Below, in pieces: positions 33,709 to 56,328 of a stretch of DNA of 64,000 bases. The stretch comes from Streptomyces marincola (lineage in GTDB: Bacteria; Actinomycetota; Actinomycetes; Streptomycetales; Streptomycetaceae), in NCBI RefSeq assembly GCF_020410765.1, contig NZ_CP084541.1, positions 248,001 through 312,000 of the forward strand, read 5' to 3'. Every line of letters begins with the position of its first letter. The first letter of the stretch is position 1. The notes under the pieces were generated by a model, which searched no databases, was not told where the DNA came from, and saw nothing but the letters and a program-made list of their open reading frames with translations. A program made the position numbers and the translations under genes.

Positions 33709-35550
33709 TCAGGAGATCTTGATGACGGGGCGCCTGACATCCAGCCAGGTGGCCAGGTCGAGGACGCGTTCGAACGCCTCCCTGGCGTCGCGGGCCACCG
33801 CTTCCGGCGGTCCCGAGACGGCCGCGCGCAGCGCGTCGCGGTCGAACCAGTCGGTCGCCTGGTGGGCGGCCGACAGCAGGTCGCCCACCTGCCGCTGGAG
33901 GGCGGCGACGTAGCGGAGGTCCTGCGTGGTGGGGTACAGCGCCTTGCGCCGGTCGGCGACGGAGGCCGGGAGCAGGCCGCGCACGGCGGCGCGCAGCAGG
34001 CTCTTCTCACGGCCGTCGAACGTCTTCATCGACCACGGCGTGTTGTACACGTACTCGACCAGCCGGTGGTCGCAGAAGGGGACGCGCACTTCGAGGCCCA
34101 CGGCCATGCTCATGCGGTCCTTGCGGTCGAGCAGCATGCCGAGCAGGCTCGTCAGGTGGACGTGGCAGAACTCGCGCATGCGCCGCTCGTGCGGGTCCTC
34201 GCCCTCGCGGACGGGGAGGCCGGCGACCGCCTCGGCGTACCGCTGCGCCCAGTAGCCGGGGATGTCGAGCGTGGACAGCAGCAGGTCCGGGTCGATGAGC
34301 TTGGTCGGGTGGCCCGCGGGGTCGAGCTGCGAGGCGGTGACCCACGGGAACGCCGCCACCCGCTGCACCACCGGCAGGTGGAACCAGGGGTAGCCGCCGA
34401 ACACCTCGTCGGCCGACTCGCCGGAGAGCGCGACGGTCGAGTGCTCGCGGATGGCCCGGAACAGCAGGTAGAGCGAGTTGTCGGCCTCGCCGAAGCCGAA
34501 CGGCTGGTCGCGCGCGGTGACGGTGGCCACGCGGACCTCGGGGTCGGCCAGCTCCTGGTGGTCGAGCGTGATGGCGTGGTGCTCGGTGCCGACGTGCTCG
34601 ACGACCTCGCGGGCGAACGGCGCGTCGCGGCTGCCGCGCAGCTCGTCGGCGGCGAACTCGCCGCGCTGCTCGTAGTCGACGGTGAAGCTGCGGGCCCGTT
34701 CGCCGCGCCGCCCCATGGCCCTGGCGGCCAGCGCGGTCAGGGCGCTGGAGTCGAGGCCGCCGGAGAGCAGGACGCACAGCGGGACGTCGGCGACGAGCTG
34801 CCGGGCGACGATGTCGTCGAGGAGTTCCGCGACGCGCCCGACGGTGGTGTCGGTGTCGTCGCGGTGCTCGGTGGCCTCAAGCCGCCAGTAGGTGTGTTCG
34901 CGCACCCCGGAGCGGTCGACGGTCACGACGGTGCCGGGCGGCACCTCCCGCATACCCGACCAGATGGCCCGGCCCGGCGTCTTGACGAACCCGAACAGCT
35001 CGCGGAGCCCGTCGGTGTCGACGACCGCCTCGACCTGGGGGTGGGCCAGGACGGCCTTGGCCTCCGAGCCGAACAGCACGCCGTCGCCGAGCGGGTGGTA
35101 GTACAGCGGCTTGACGCCGAGCCGGTCGCGGATCAGCACGAGCCGGTCGGCGCGGCCGTCCCAGATGCCCATCGCGTACATGCCGTTCAGCCGGTCCGCG
35201 ACGGCCGCCCCCCACTCGACGTAGCCGCGCAAAACGACCTCGGTGTCGCTCGCGGTGCGGAACGCGTGGCCCCGGCGGCGCAGTTCCGCCCGCAGCTCGG
35301 TGAAGTTGTACGCCTCCCCGCTGTAGGTCACGACGACGGGCCCGTCGGGCGTCTCGGCGGTCATGGGCTGCGCGCCGCCCTCGATGTCGATGACGGCGAG
35401 CCTGCGGTGGCCGAGCGCGGCGTGCGGGCCCAGCCAGGTGCCCTCGGCGTCGGGACCGCGGCAGGCCATGGTGGCGTTCATGCCCGCGAGGACCGCGCCC
35501 TCGCGGGCGAGGTCGCGTTCGAACGAGATCCAGCCGGTGATTCCGCACAT
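33709..35550 (-). CDS. pieD: Asparagine synthase-like amidotransferase (PieD-like)
   Basis: A 613-residue glutamine-dependent amidotransferase of the AsnB class. The N-terminal Ntn-type glutaminase begins MCGITG, with Cys2 as nucleophile; RGPDAEG and YNFTELR are also present. The synthetase domain has the ATP pyrophosphatase loop LLSGGLDSSALTAL and the GESADEVFGGY motif. In secondary clusters such enzymes turn a carboxylate into a primary amide. Here it would supply the ring nitrogen by amidating the released diketo acid, which then closes to a pyridone. One base separates its ATG from the upstream stop. It is the strongest single indicator of a pyridone-type product. Confidence 0.92.
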   Translation of the reverse strand: MCGITGWISFERDLAREGAVLAGMNATMACRGPDAEGTWLGPHAALGHRRLAVIDIEGGAQPMTAETPDGPVVVTYSGEAYNFTELRAELRRRGHAFRTASDTEVVLRGYVEWGAAVADRLNGMYAMGIWDGRADRLVLIRDRLGVKPLYYHPLGDGVLFGSEAKAVLAHPQVEAVVDTDGLRELFGFVKTPGRAIWSGMREVPPGTVVTVDRSGVREHTYWRLEATEHRDDTDTTVGRVAELLDDIVARQLVADVPLCVLLSGGLDSSALTALAARAMGRRGERARSFTVDYEQRGEFAADELRGSRDAPFAREVVEHVGTEHHAITLDHQELADPEVRVATVTARDQPFGFGEADNSLYLLFRAIREHSTVALSGESADEVFGGYPWFHLPVVQRVAAFPWVTASQLDPAGHPTKLIDPDLLLSTLDIPGYWAQRYAEAVAGLPVREGEDPHERRMREFCHVHLTSLLGMLLDRKDRMSMAVGLEVRVPFCDHRLVEYVYNTPWSMKTFDGREKSLLRAAVRGLLPASVADRRKALYPTTQDLRYVAALQRQVGDLLSAAHQATDWFDRDALRAAVSGPPEAVARDAREAFERVLDLATWLDVRRPVIKIS

Positions 35551-35551
35551 G

Positions 35552-36094
35552 TCACTGCCCTTCCGGCCGGCTGTCGGACGGCGCGCTGCCGGGCCGCGCC
35601 GCCCGGCGCGCCAGGTAGCCGGGCAGCCCGTCGATGTGCGAGCGGCCGGTCGGCGCGAACGCGAGCAGGTCGAGCGGGTAGCTGAAGTACCGCCAGGGCG
35701 TCCGCAGTTCGGCTGCCCATCGCCAGCTGAACCGGGCGCCCTCCTGCGTGGGCTCGACGACGTAGTCCTCGACGAGGCGGCGGAAGATCGCCCGGGTTCC
35801 CGCGACGCCGGTGAACGTCTTGCGCCGGCCCTCGTCCCAGCGGTAGAAGCGCTCGCGCAGTGTGAAGTTGCCGCTCATGGCGACCTCCCTCGTCGTGCCG
35901 ATGCCGAAGGGCCGCGGCGAGGTCCAGGTGAGCCGGCGCATCCCCCGCGTCCAGCTCGACACACCGTCGCCGGTGAGCGCCGCCCAGGTCTCCTCGGCGG
36001 AGAAGGGGACATCGACGGAGCGCGCGTGCCGCAGCGGTGCCGCGGTGAGGAACGAGTCGTCTGCTTCCTCTATCGGATACCAGTGGCTGCCCAT
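35552..36094 (-). CDS. pieC: SRPBCC (START-like) cyclase-type protein (PieC-like)
   Basis: A 180-residue protein of the SRPBCC/polyketide-cyclase fold: a helix-grip structure with an N-terminal HARSVDVPFSAEETWAALTGDGVSSW, then FGIGTTREVAMSGNFTLRERFYRWDEGRRKTF and a C-terminal helix. The family includes aromatases and cyclases of aromatic polyketides, but also simple lipid-binding proteins. Its place directly before pieD and after a terminal diketide-building PKS suggests a role in closing or shaping the ring, although no catalytic residues can be named. An acidic and basic tail (PGSAPSDSRPEGQ) ends the protein. The symbol is by analogy to the piericidin locus. Confidence 0.75.
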   Translation of the reverse strand: MGSHWYPIEEADDSFLTAAPLRHARSVDVPFSAEETWAALTGDGVSSWTRGMRRLTWTSPRPFGIGTTREVAMSGNFTLRERFYRWDEGRRKTFTGVAGTRAIFRRLVEDYVVEPTQEGARFSWRWAAELRTPWRYFSYPLDLLAFAPTGRSHIDGLPGYLARRAARPGSAPSDSRPEGQ

Positions 36095-36213
36095 GGGCGG
36101 GTCCTTCCGGGGCTCGGGGTGCGGGTCGGCGGGGAAACGGATGGCGGGCGGGCGGGTGGGCCGGCCGGCCAGGGCAGGGGCGGGCGGCCGGGACCGCGCG
36201 GGGCGCGGGACGG

Positions 36214-36902
36214 TCAGGCGGGGGTCCAGGCGCGGAAGAGGCCGACGCAGCCGCGGACGACGAGCTCGTGCCGGGGGAAGTGCGCGTCGAGCCGGTCGCG
36301 CAGGTCGCCCAGGGAGTCGCGCTCGTTGTGGAAGACGCCCTTGCGGTTGAGCTCACGCATGAGGAAACGACCGGCCCGGGTGACCGGCACGCCCGAGGCG
36401 AGGATGGTGCTGCCGAACACGACGCCGCCCGGCCGCACGGCGCGCGCCGCGTGGGCGAGGGCCACGCCCTTGTCCGCGATGCTGCCGGGGAGGCAGTGCA
36501 GCAGGAAGCTGAGGGCGGCGGAGTCGGCCTCGCCCTCGGGCAGCGGCAGCGGTTCCAGGGCGTTGGCGACGACGCGTTCCGTGCGGTAGCGGGCCAGGCG
36601 TTTCGCGGTGTAGTCGAGCGTCGCGGGGTTGAGGTCGACCAGCGTGATCCGCGGGTCCGGCACGGGGAAGCGGGCGTGGTGCAGCAGGTATCCGGTGCCG
36701 ACGCCGATCTCGACGTGCCGCGCGCCGGCGCAGGTGTCGTACAGCTGCCGGAAGTTGCGCGGCGGGCAGCGCCAGAACCAGGGCGCGCTGCCGTGCATGA
36801 CGAACAGGTCGTAGAACGCGAGGGCCCGCCGGTGGTAGGGCGCCTGGCCGTCGTGGACGGCCCGGTGGTCGGCGTCCGGCGCGGGGTCGTGGTCGAGGGT
36901 CA

Positions 36903-36903
<1 letters not shown>
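36214..36903 (-). CDS. pieB1: SAM-dependent methyltransferase (PieB1-like)
   Basis: A 229-residue class I methyltransferase. Motif I is HVEIGVGTGYLLHHARFP, the second acidic residue is in ITLVDLNPATLDYTAKRL, and the post-motif ADSAALSFLLHCLPG and VRPGGVVFGSTIL follow. The N-terminus (PYHRRALAFYDLFVMHGSAPWFW) is typical of small-molecule methyltransferases near polyketide genes. The ATG shares one base with the PKS stop (TGATG), so it is translationally coupled to the TE-containing PKS. It probably methylates one of the two ring hydroxyls; which one cannot be read from sequence. About 119 bases separate it from the SRPBCC gene. Confidence 0.82.
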
Positions 36904-44093
<7,190 letters not shown>

Positions 44094-44107
44094 GTCGGCC
44101 CGCCCTT

Positions 44108-49765
<5,658 letters not shown>

Positions 49766-49791
49766 CGTCGTCTCCGCCCTCCCTTGCGCGT

Positions 49792-52700
49792 TCAGAGGTC
49801 CGTGGTGTTGAGGGCCAGGCCGATCAGGTCCTCGGCGTCCATCGCGTCGATGTCGCCTTCCTCCGCTTCCGCCGCCGGGCCGCCGGGCCCGCCGGCCGGG
49901 TCCCCGCCGGTGCCGGTGGCGAGGCGGAGCAGCGTGTCGACCAGCCCCGCCCGGCGCAGTGCGGTGAGGGGGATGGCGGCCAGGGCCGCCCTGACCCGCC
50001 GCTCCTCGTCGGTGCCGCCCCCGTCCGCCGCGCCGTCCGGCCGCGCGGGCGCGGCCGGCGCGGGGGCGAGCCGGGTGCCGAGGTGCGCGGCGAGCGCGGA
50101 CGGTGTGGGGTGGTCGAAGATCACGGTGGCCGGCAGGCGCAGCCCGGTCGCGGTGTTCAGGCGGTTGCGCAGTTCGACGGCGGTCAGCGAGTCGAAGCCG
50201 AGCGCGCGGAACGCCTGGCCGCCGCGGATGCCGTCCGGCTCGGCGTGCCCGAGGACCGTGGCCGCGTGCTCGCGCACGAGGTCGAGCAGCAGCGCGTCGC
50301 GTTCCGCGGCGGGGAGGGCCGACAGGCGCGCGGCCAGGGGGCGTTCGCCGCCGCCCGCGCCCGGCCCGGCCGCGGCGCGGCGCGCGGGGACGCCGGCGAG
50401 GCCGCGCAGCAGCGGCGGAACGGGCCCGGTCGGCCGGTCCGCGTCGAGCCCGGTGGCCACGAGGTGCGGGCGCGGCGCGTCCAGTGCCGCGGTGAACAGC
50501 GCGAGGCCGTCCGCGTCGGACAGCGGCGTCAGGCCGGACCTGCGCATGCGCGTCAGGTCGGCCTCCTCCAGGTGCCCGGTCATGGCGCTGGCCCGTTCCC
50601 ACAGGCCCCAGCCGATGGAGAGCCCGGGCAGGCCCCGGGCGCGCCGGTGGGCGGCGAGGGCGTCGAGGAACGCGTTCGCCGCCGCGTAGTTGGCCTGTCC
50701 CGCGCCGCCCAGGGTGGCCGTAGCGGAGGAGAACAGCACGAACATGCCGAGGTCGGCCTCCCGCGTCAGCTCGTGCAGGTGCCACGCGGCGCGGATCTTG
50801 GGCCGCAGCACCGCGTCGACCTGGCGCGGGGTCAGGGAGGTGACGACGCCGTCGTCGAGCACGCCCGCCGCGTGGACGACGCCGGTCAGCGGGTGGGCGT
50901 CCGGCACCTCGGCGAGCACCTTCGCGAGCGCGTCGCGGTCGGCCGCGTCGCAGGCCGCGACCGTCACCCGGGCGCCGTGCGCGGCGAGTTCGTCGACGAG
51001 TCCGGCCGCGCCCGGCGCGTCCGGCCCGCGGCGGCCGAGGAGCAGCAGGTGCCGCACGCCGTGCGCGGTGACCAGGTGCCGCGCGACCAGGGTGCCGAGG
51101 ACGCCGGTGCCGCCGGTGATCAGGACGGTCCCCTCGGGGTCGGTCCTGCCCGGCGGGGTCAGCACGACCTTGCCGACGTGCCGGGCCTGGCCCATGTGCC
51201 GCAGCGCCTCGGGCGCGGCCCGCACGTCCCACGTCGAGGCGGGCAGCGGGCCGAGGGTGCCGCGCGCGAACAGGTCCGCCAGGTGGGCCAGCATCCGCCC
51301 GATGCGTTCCGGGCCCGCGTCGATGAGGTCGAACGCCCGGTAGGTGGTGCCCGGATGTGCCGCCTCGACCTCCCCGGCGTCCCTGATGTCCGTCTTGCCC
51401 ATCTCGATGAACCGGCCGCCCGGCGCGAGCAGCCGCAGCGACGCGTCGACGTACTCCTGGGCGAGGGAGTTGAGGACGACGTCGAAGCCCCGGCCGCCGG
51501 TCGCGGCGCGCAGCCGTTCCTCGAACGCGAGGTCGCGGGAGGTCGCGACGCGGTCGTCCGGCAGGCCCATGGCCCGCAGCGTGCCCCACTTGGCGGGGCT
51601 CGCCGTCGCGTACACCTCGGCGCCGAGGTGGCGGGCGAGCGCCACGGCGGCCATGCCGACGCCGCCGGTCGCCGCGTGGATCAGGACGGTCTCGCCGGGG
51701 CGCAGCCCGGCCAGGTCGATCAGGCCGCGGTAGGCGGTGAGGTAGGCGATGGGGACGGTCGCGCCGTCGGTGAACGACCAGGGGCCGGGCAGCGCGGTGA
51801 TCATCCGGTGGTCGGCGACGGCCAGGGGCCCGAACGACGCGGGCACCATGCCCATGACGCGGTCCCCGGGCGCGAAGCCGGTGACGCCCGGGCCGGTCTC
51901 GACGACGACGCCCCCGACCTCGCCGCCCATGACGTCCTGGTCGACCATGCCGAGGGCGAGCAGCACGTCGCGGAAGTTGACGCCCGCGGCCCGTACCGCG
52001 ATCCGCACCTGCCCGGGCGCCAGCGGCCCGGCGGCGTCGGGGTGCGGCAGCAGCGCGACGTTCTCCAGGGTGCCCTTGCGGGTGACGTCGAGCCGCCACG
52101 GCCCCTCGCCGGCCGGCGGCTGGAGCGCGGGCCCGCTCCTGGCCAGCCTCGGCACCAGGATGTCGCCGCCGCGCAGGGCGAGTTGCGGTTCCTCGGCGGC
52201 CAGGGCGCGGGCCAGCGTCTCGCGCGGCACGGGCGGGCTCCCGGGGGCGGGGTCGAGGTCGAGGAGCGTGACGCGGCCGGGGTTCTCGGTCTGCGCGGAG
52301 CGGGCCAGGCCCCACACGGCGGCGTGCGCCGGGTCCTTCGGTGACTCGCCCGGGGCGGCGGCGACGGCGCCCCGGGTGACCAGGACGAGGCGGGAGTCGG
52401 CGTGGCGTTCGTCGGCGAGCCACGCGCGCACCGCGGCCAGGGCCCGGTGGGTGGCCGCGTGCGCCGTGCCGTCCGGGGTCTGCGGTGCCCCGCCGTCCGC
52501 GCCGGTCGGCCCTGCGGGCGCCGGCGGGAACAGCCGGAACAGCACGTCGGGCACCTCGTCTGTGGCGGCTGCGGCGTTCCCCGTCTCCCCGGCGTTCCCC
52601 GTGGGCTGCGGGCCGTCCGGCCCGAGGAGTCCGGTGAGATCCGCGAGGCCGCCGGGGTCCGTGCCCCGCGCGGGACCCGTGTCGTCCGTTCCGCCGTCGA

Positions 52701-55700
52701 CCTCCCACCGGCCGCCGGGCGCGGCCTCGCGCGGCAGGGCGGCGGGGACCCAGTCGACGTGCAGCAGCGGCCCGCCGGCCGCGGTGAGCCGGTCCCGTGT
52801 CACCGGCCTGCCCGTCAGCGAGCCGACGGTGGCGACGGGTGCGCCGGCCTCGTCGGCCAGGTCGAGCGCCACCGCGTCAGGCCCGGCCGGGCGCAGGCGC
52901 ACCCGCAGCACCGTCGCGCCGGTGGCGTGCAGGGCGACGTCGGACCAGCTGAACGGCAGCGTCACCCGTCCTGACCCGGTCGGAGCCGCCGCGTGCAGGG
53001 CGGCGTCGAGCAGGGCCGGGTGCAGCGCGAAGGGGTCGGGGCCCTCGTCGGGCCCCGGCGGCAGCGACACCTCGGCGTAGGTGTCCTCGCCCAGCCGCCA
53101 CATCGCGCGCAGCCCCTTGAACCGCGGCCCGTAGTCGAGCCCTTCCGCCGCGAGCCGTTCGTACAGCCCGTCGACCGGCACGGGTTCGGCCTCCGGCGGC
53201 GGCCAGGCCGCGGGGCGCCACGCCGCCCGCGCCTGCGGCGCGCCGCCGGGGCGGCGGGCCGCGACGGCCAGCACGCCGGTGGCGTTGCGCGTCCACGGCG
53301 CGTCGGCCGCGTCGTCGGGGCGCGAGTGGAGGGCAAGCGCGCGGCGGCCGTGCTCGTCGGGGGCGCCGATCGACGCCTGGAGGTGGACGCCGCCGTCCTC
53401 GGGCACGACGAGCGGGGCGCCGAGCGTCAGTTCCTCCACGAGGTCGCAGCCGGCGTGGTCGCCCGCGTGCACGGCGGCTTCGAGCAGGGCGGCGCCCGGG
53501 AGGGGCAGCGCGCCGAGGACGCGGTGGTCGGCGAGCCAGGGCTGGTCGCGCAGCGACAGCCGGCCGGTGAGGAGCAGTTCGCCGTCCCCGGCCAGCGGCA
53601 CGGCCGCGCGCAGCAGGGGGTGCGCGGCCGGCCGCAGCCCGAGGGCTTCCGCGTCGCCCGCGCCGCCGGCGTCGTCGAGCCAGAACCTGCGCCGCTGGAA
53701 CGCGTAGGTGGGCAGGTCGACGTGACGGCCGCCGGCGGTGGCGCGCCGCCAGTCCACGGACACGCCGCCGGCCCACGCCTCGCCCACAGAGGTCAGGAAA
53801 CGCCGCATGCCGCCCTCGTCGCGGCGCAGGGAGCCGACGGCCGGCGCGTCGTCGATGCCGACGACGAGCACCGGGTGCGGGCTGCACTCGACGAACACGC
53901 GGTCGCCCAGGTCCCGCACGACGCTGTCGAAGCGGACCGGGCGGCGCAGGTTGCGGAACCAGTAGCCGGCGTCGAGGCCCGTGGTGTCCAGCAGGCCGCC
54001 GGTGACCGTGGAGTGGAACGGCACGGTGCCGGCCCGCGGCGAGAGGTCCGCCAGGTCGCCCAGGATCTGCGCTTCGAGGCGTTCGACGTGCGGGGAGTGG
54101 GAGGCGTAGTCCACCGGGACGCGCCGGGCGCCGAGGCCGGCGGCGACGAGTTCGTCGACGGCGTCGGCGTCGCCCGAGACCACGGTGGCGCGCGCGCCGT
54201 TGAGCGCGGCCACCGAGAGCCGGGCGCCCCAGCGGCTCAGGCGGGCCTCGGTCTCCTCGCGGGACAGCGGCACGGAGGCCATGCCGCCAAGACCCGCGAT
54301 GCTCCGCAGGGCGCGCGAGCGGAGTGCGACGACGCGGGCCGCGTCGTCGAGGGACAGGGCGCCGGCGACGCAGGCGGCGGCGATCTCGCCCTGCGAGTGG
54401 CCGACGACGGCGGACGGTTCGACGCCGAGGGAGCGCCACAGCGCGGCGAGCGACACCATCACGGCGAACAGGGCGGGCTGCACCACGTCGACGCGTTCGA
54501 GTCCGTCCCCGCCGCGCAGCACCTCGGTCAGCGACCAGTCGGTGAACGGCGCGAGCGCGTCCGCGCAGTCCGCGACGCGGGCGCGGAACACCTCGCTGGT
54601 CTCCAGCAGTTCCACGGCCATGCCGGGCCACTGCGAGCCCTGCCCGGGGAAGACGAACACCGCGTCGCGGGGCCGGCTCTCCACGGCCGGCGCGTCGAGT
54701 CCGCGCAGCAGTTCCTCCCGGTCGTCGCCGACGGCGACGACGCGGTGCTCGAACGGCGACCGCCCGGAGGCCAGGGACCAGCCGACGTCCGCAGGGCGCC
54801 AGTCCGGGTTCGCGCGCACCGCGTCGCGCAGCCGCCGCACCTGCTCCCCGACGGCGTCCGCGGTCCGCCCCGACACCGCCCACGGCACGGTCACGGGCGC
54901 GTCGGCCGGGCCGTCCGCGGGGGCGGCGCCGGGCTCCGGCGCCTGTTCGAGGATGACGTGCGCGTTCGTGCCGCTGACGCCGAAGGAGGACACGGCCGCG
55001 CGGCGCGGGCGGCCCGTCTCCGGCCAGTCGGCGGCGCTCGTCAGCAGCTCGACGGCGCCGGAGGACCAGTCGACGTGCGGGCTCGGCTCGTCCACGTGCA
55101 GCGTGCGCGGCAGCACCCCGTGCCGCATCGCCAGCACCATCTTGATCACCCCGGCCACACCGGCGGCGGCCTGCGTGTGCCCGATGTTCGACTTGACGGA
55201 ACCGAGCCGCAGCGGGCGCTGCTCCGGCCGGTCGCGGCCGTAGGTGGCGAGCAGCGCCTGGGCCTCGATCGGGTCGCCGAGGCGCGTCCCGGTGCCGTGC
55301 GCCTCGACCGCGTCGACCAGGTCGGGGGTGAGGCCCGCGTCGTCGAGCGCCTGCCGGATGACCCGCTGCTGCGCGGGGCCGTTGGGCGCGGACAACTGGC
55401 TGCTCGCGCCGTCGGAGTTGACGGCGGAGCCGCGGACGAGGGCGAGCACCGGGTGCCCGTTGCGGCGCGCGTCGGAGAGGCGTTCGAGCAGCAGCATGCC
55501 GACGCCCTCGCCCCACGCGGTGCCGTCGGCCCCGGCCGCGAAGGACTTGCACCGCCCGTCGGGCGCGAGGCCGCGCTGCCGGCTGAACTCGATCATGCCG
55601 CTGGGCGTGACCATGACGGTCACGCCCCCGGCCAGCGCCATGGCGCACTCGCCCCGGCGCAGCGCGCGCGCCGCGAGGTGCACGGCGACGAGCGAGGACG

Positions 55701-56316
55701 AGCACGCCGTGTCCACGGTGACGGCCGGGCCCTCAAGGCCGAGCGCGTAGGCGATGCGCCCCGAGGCGACGCTTCCGGCGTTGCCCGCGCCGAGGAACGC
55801 GGCGACGGGCTCGGGCGCCGCGCGCAGGCGGGCGGCGTACTCGTGGTACATGAGCCCGGCGAACACCCCGACGCGTTCACCGCGCACGGACAGCGGGTCG
55901 ATCCCGGCGCGTTCCAGCGTCTCCCAGGCGGCTTCGAGCAGCAGCCGCTGCTGCGGGTCCATGGCCAGCGCCTCGCGGGGGCTGATGTCGAAGAAGGCCG
56001 GGTCGAACCGGTCGGCGCCGTCGACGAAGCCGCCGACTCGCACGTAGGAGGTGCCGGGCCGCTGCCCGTCCGGGTCGTGGAAGTCCGCGGGCCAGCCGCG
56101 GTCGGCGGGCGGCTCACCGATGGCGTCGTGCCCCTCGTCCACCAGCCGCCACAGCGCGTCAGGGGTGGTCACGCCGCCCGGCAGGCGGCAGGCCATGCCG
56201 ATGACGGCGACGGGTTCGCGGTCTGCCTCCTCAAGCTCGCGCACGCGGCGGCGCGCGGCGGTCAGTTCCGCGGTCGCCCACCGGAGGTGCTCGCGCAGCT
56301 TCTCTTCGTTTGCCAC
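49792..56316 (-). CDS. pieA4: Type I PKS module 5, fully reducing KS-AT-DH-ER-KR-ACP (PieA4-like)
   Basis: A 2174-residue single module. Domains: docking coiled coil (about 1-32), KS (Cys205), AT (GHSQGE Ser641; YASH 737-740, methylmalonyl), DH (HRVLGALPLP His931, Asp1104), ER (HAATGGVGMAA near 1547; a Tyr in IAYLTAYRG predicts 2S-methyl), KR (LDD, B-type; Tyr1877) and ACP (Ser2043). The C-terminus (DAEDLIGLALNTTDL) is a docking tail of another class, matching the unusual N-terminus of the next protein. It adds a methyl-branched, fully saturated unit: C3' methyl and C4' methylene of piericidin. The predicted methyl configuration is lost when the double bond shifts. Confidence 0.93.
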   Translation of the reverse strand: MANEEKLREHLRWATAELTAARRRVRELEEADREPVAVIGMACRLPGGVTTPDALWRLVDEGHDAIGEPPADRGWPADFHDPDGQRPGTSYVRVGGFVDGADRFDPAFFDISPREALAMDPQQRLLLEAAWETLERAGIDPLSVRGERVGVFAGLMYHEYAARLRAAPEPVAAFLGAGNAGSVASGRIAYALGLEGPAVTVDTACSSSLVAVHLAARALRRGECAMALAGGVTVMVTPSGMIEFSRQRGLAPDGRCKSFAAGADGTAWGEGVGMLLLERLSDARRNGHPVLALVRGSAVNSDGASSQLSAPNGPAQQRVIRQALDDAGLTPDLVDAVEAHGTGTRLGDPIEAQALLATYGRDRPEQRPLRLGSVKSNIGHTQAAAGVAGVIKMVLAMRHGVLPRTLHVDEPSPHVDWSSGAVELLTSAADWPETGRPRRAAVSSFGVSGTNAHVILEQAPEPGAAPADGPADAPVTVPWAVSGRTADAVGEQVRRLRDAVRANPDWRPADVGWSLASGRSPFEHRVVAVGDDREELLRGLDAPAVESRPRDAVFVFPGQGSQWPGMAVELLETSEVFRARVADCADALAPFTDWSLTEVLRGGDGLERVDVVQPALFAVMVSLAALWRSLGVEPSAVVGHSQGEIAAACVAGALSLDDAARVVALRSRALRSIAGLGGMASVPLSREETEARLSRWGARLSVAALNGARATVVSGDADAVDELVAAGLGARRVPVDYASHSPHVERLEAQILGDLADLSPRAGTVPFHSTVTGGLLDTTGLDAGYWFRNLRRPVRFDSVVRDLGDRVFVECSPHPVLVVGIDDAPAVGSLRRDEGGMRRFLTSVGEAWAGGVSVDWRRATAGGRHVDLPTYAFQRRRFWLDDAGGAGDAEALGLRPAAHPLLRAAVPLAGDGELLLTGRLSLRDQPWLADHRVLGALPLPGAALLEAAVHAGDHAGCDLVEELTLGAPLVVPEDGGVHLQASIGAPDEHGRRALALHSRPDDAADAPWTRNATGVLAVAARRPGGAPQARAAWRPAAWPPPEAEPVPVDGLYERLAAEGLDYGPRFKGLRAMWRLGEDTYAEVSLPPGPDEGPDPFALHPALLDAALHAAAPTGSGRVTLPFSWSDVALHATGATVLRVRLRPAGPDAVALDLADEAGAPVATVGSLTGRPVTRDRLTAAGGPLLHVDWVPAALPREAAPGGRWEVDGGTDDTGPARGTDPGGLADLTGLLGPDGPQPTGNAGETGNAAAATDEVPDVLFRLFPPAPAGPTGADGGAPQTPDGTAHAATHRALAAVRAWLADERHADSRLVLVTRGAVAAAPGESPKDPAHAAVWGLARSAQTENPGRVTLLDLDPAPGSPPVPRETLARALAAEEPQLALRGGDILVPRLARSGPALQPPAGEGPWRLDVTRKGTLENVALLPHPDAAGPLAPGQVRIAVRAAGVNFRDVLLALGMVDQDVMGGEVGGVVVETGPGVTGFAPGDRVMGMVPASFGPLAVADHRMITALPGPWSFTDGATVPIAYLTAYRGLIDLAGLRPGETVLIHAATGGVGMAAVALARHLGAEVYATASPAKWGTLRAMGLPDDRVATSRDLAFEERLRAATGGRGFDVVLNSLAQEYVDASLRLLAPGGRFIEMGKTDIRDAGEVEAAHPGTTYRAFDLIDAGPERIGRMLAHLADLFARGTLGPLPASTWDVRAAPEALRHMGQARHVGKVVLTPPGRTDPEGTVLITGGTGVLGTLVARHLVTAHGVRHLLLLGRRGPDAPGAAGLVDELAAHGARVTVAACDAADRDALAKVLAEVPDAHPLTGVVHAAGVLDDGVVTSLTPRQVDAVLRPKIRAAWHLHELTREADLGMFVLFSSATATLGGAGQANYAAANAFLDALAAHRRARGLPGLSIGWGLWERASAMTGHLEEADLTRMRRSGLTPLSDADGLALFTAALDAPRPHLVATGLDADRPTGPVPPLLRGLAGVPARRAAAGPGAGGGERPLAARLSALPAAERDALLLDLVREHAATVLGHAEPDGIRGGQAFRALGFDSLTAVELRNRLNTATGLRLPATVIFDHPTPSALAAHLGTRLAPAPAAPARPDGAADGGGTDEERRVRAALAAIPLTALRRAGLVDTLLRLATGTGGDPAGGPGGPAAEAEEGDIDAMDAEDLIGLALNTTDL

Positions 56317-56328
56317 CTGAGCCAGCTC

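Noticed and set aside
33709..35550. AsnB-like gene as a sign of a glutarimide or tetracycline-type pathway
   Set aside because: The PKS is a cis-AT modular type with a terminal TE and an unreduced methylmalonyl-malonyl end, unlike AT-less glutarimide or type II tetracycline systems.
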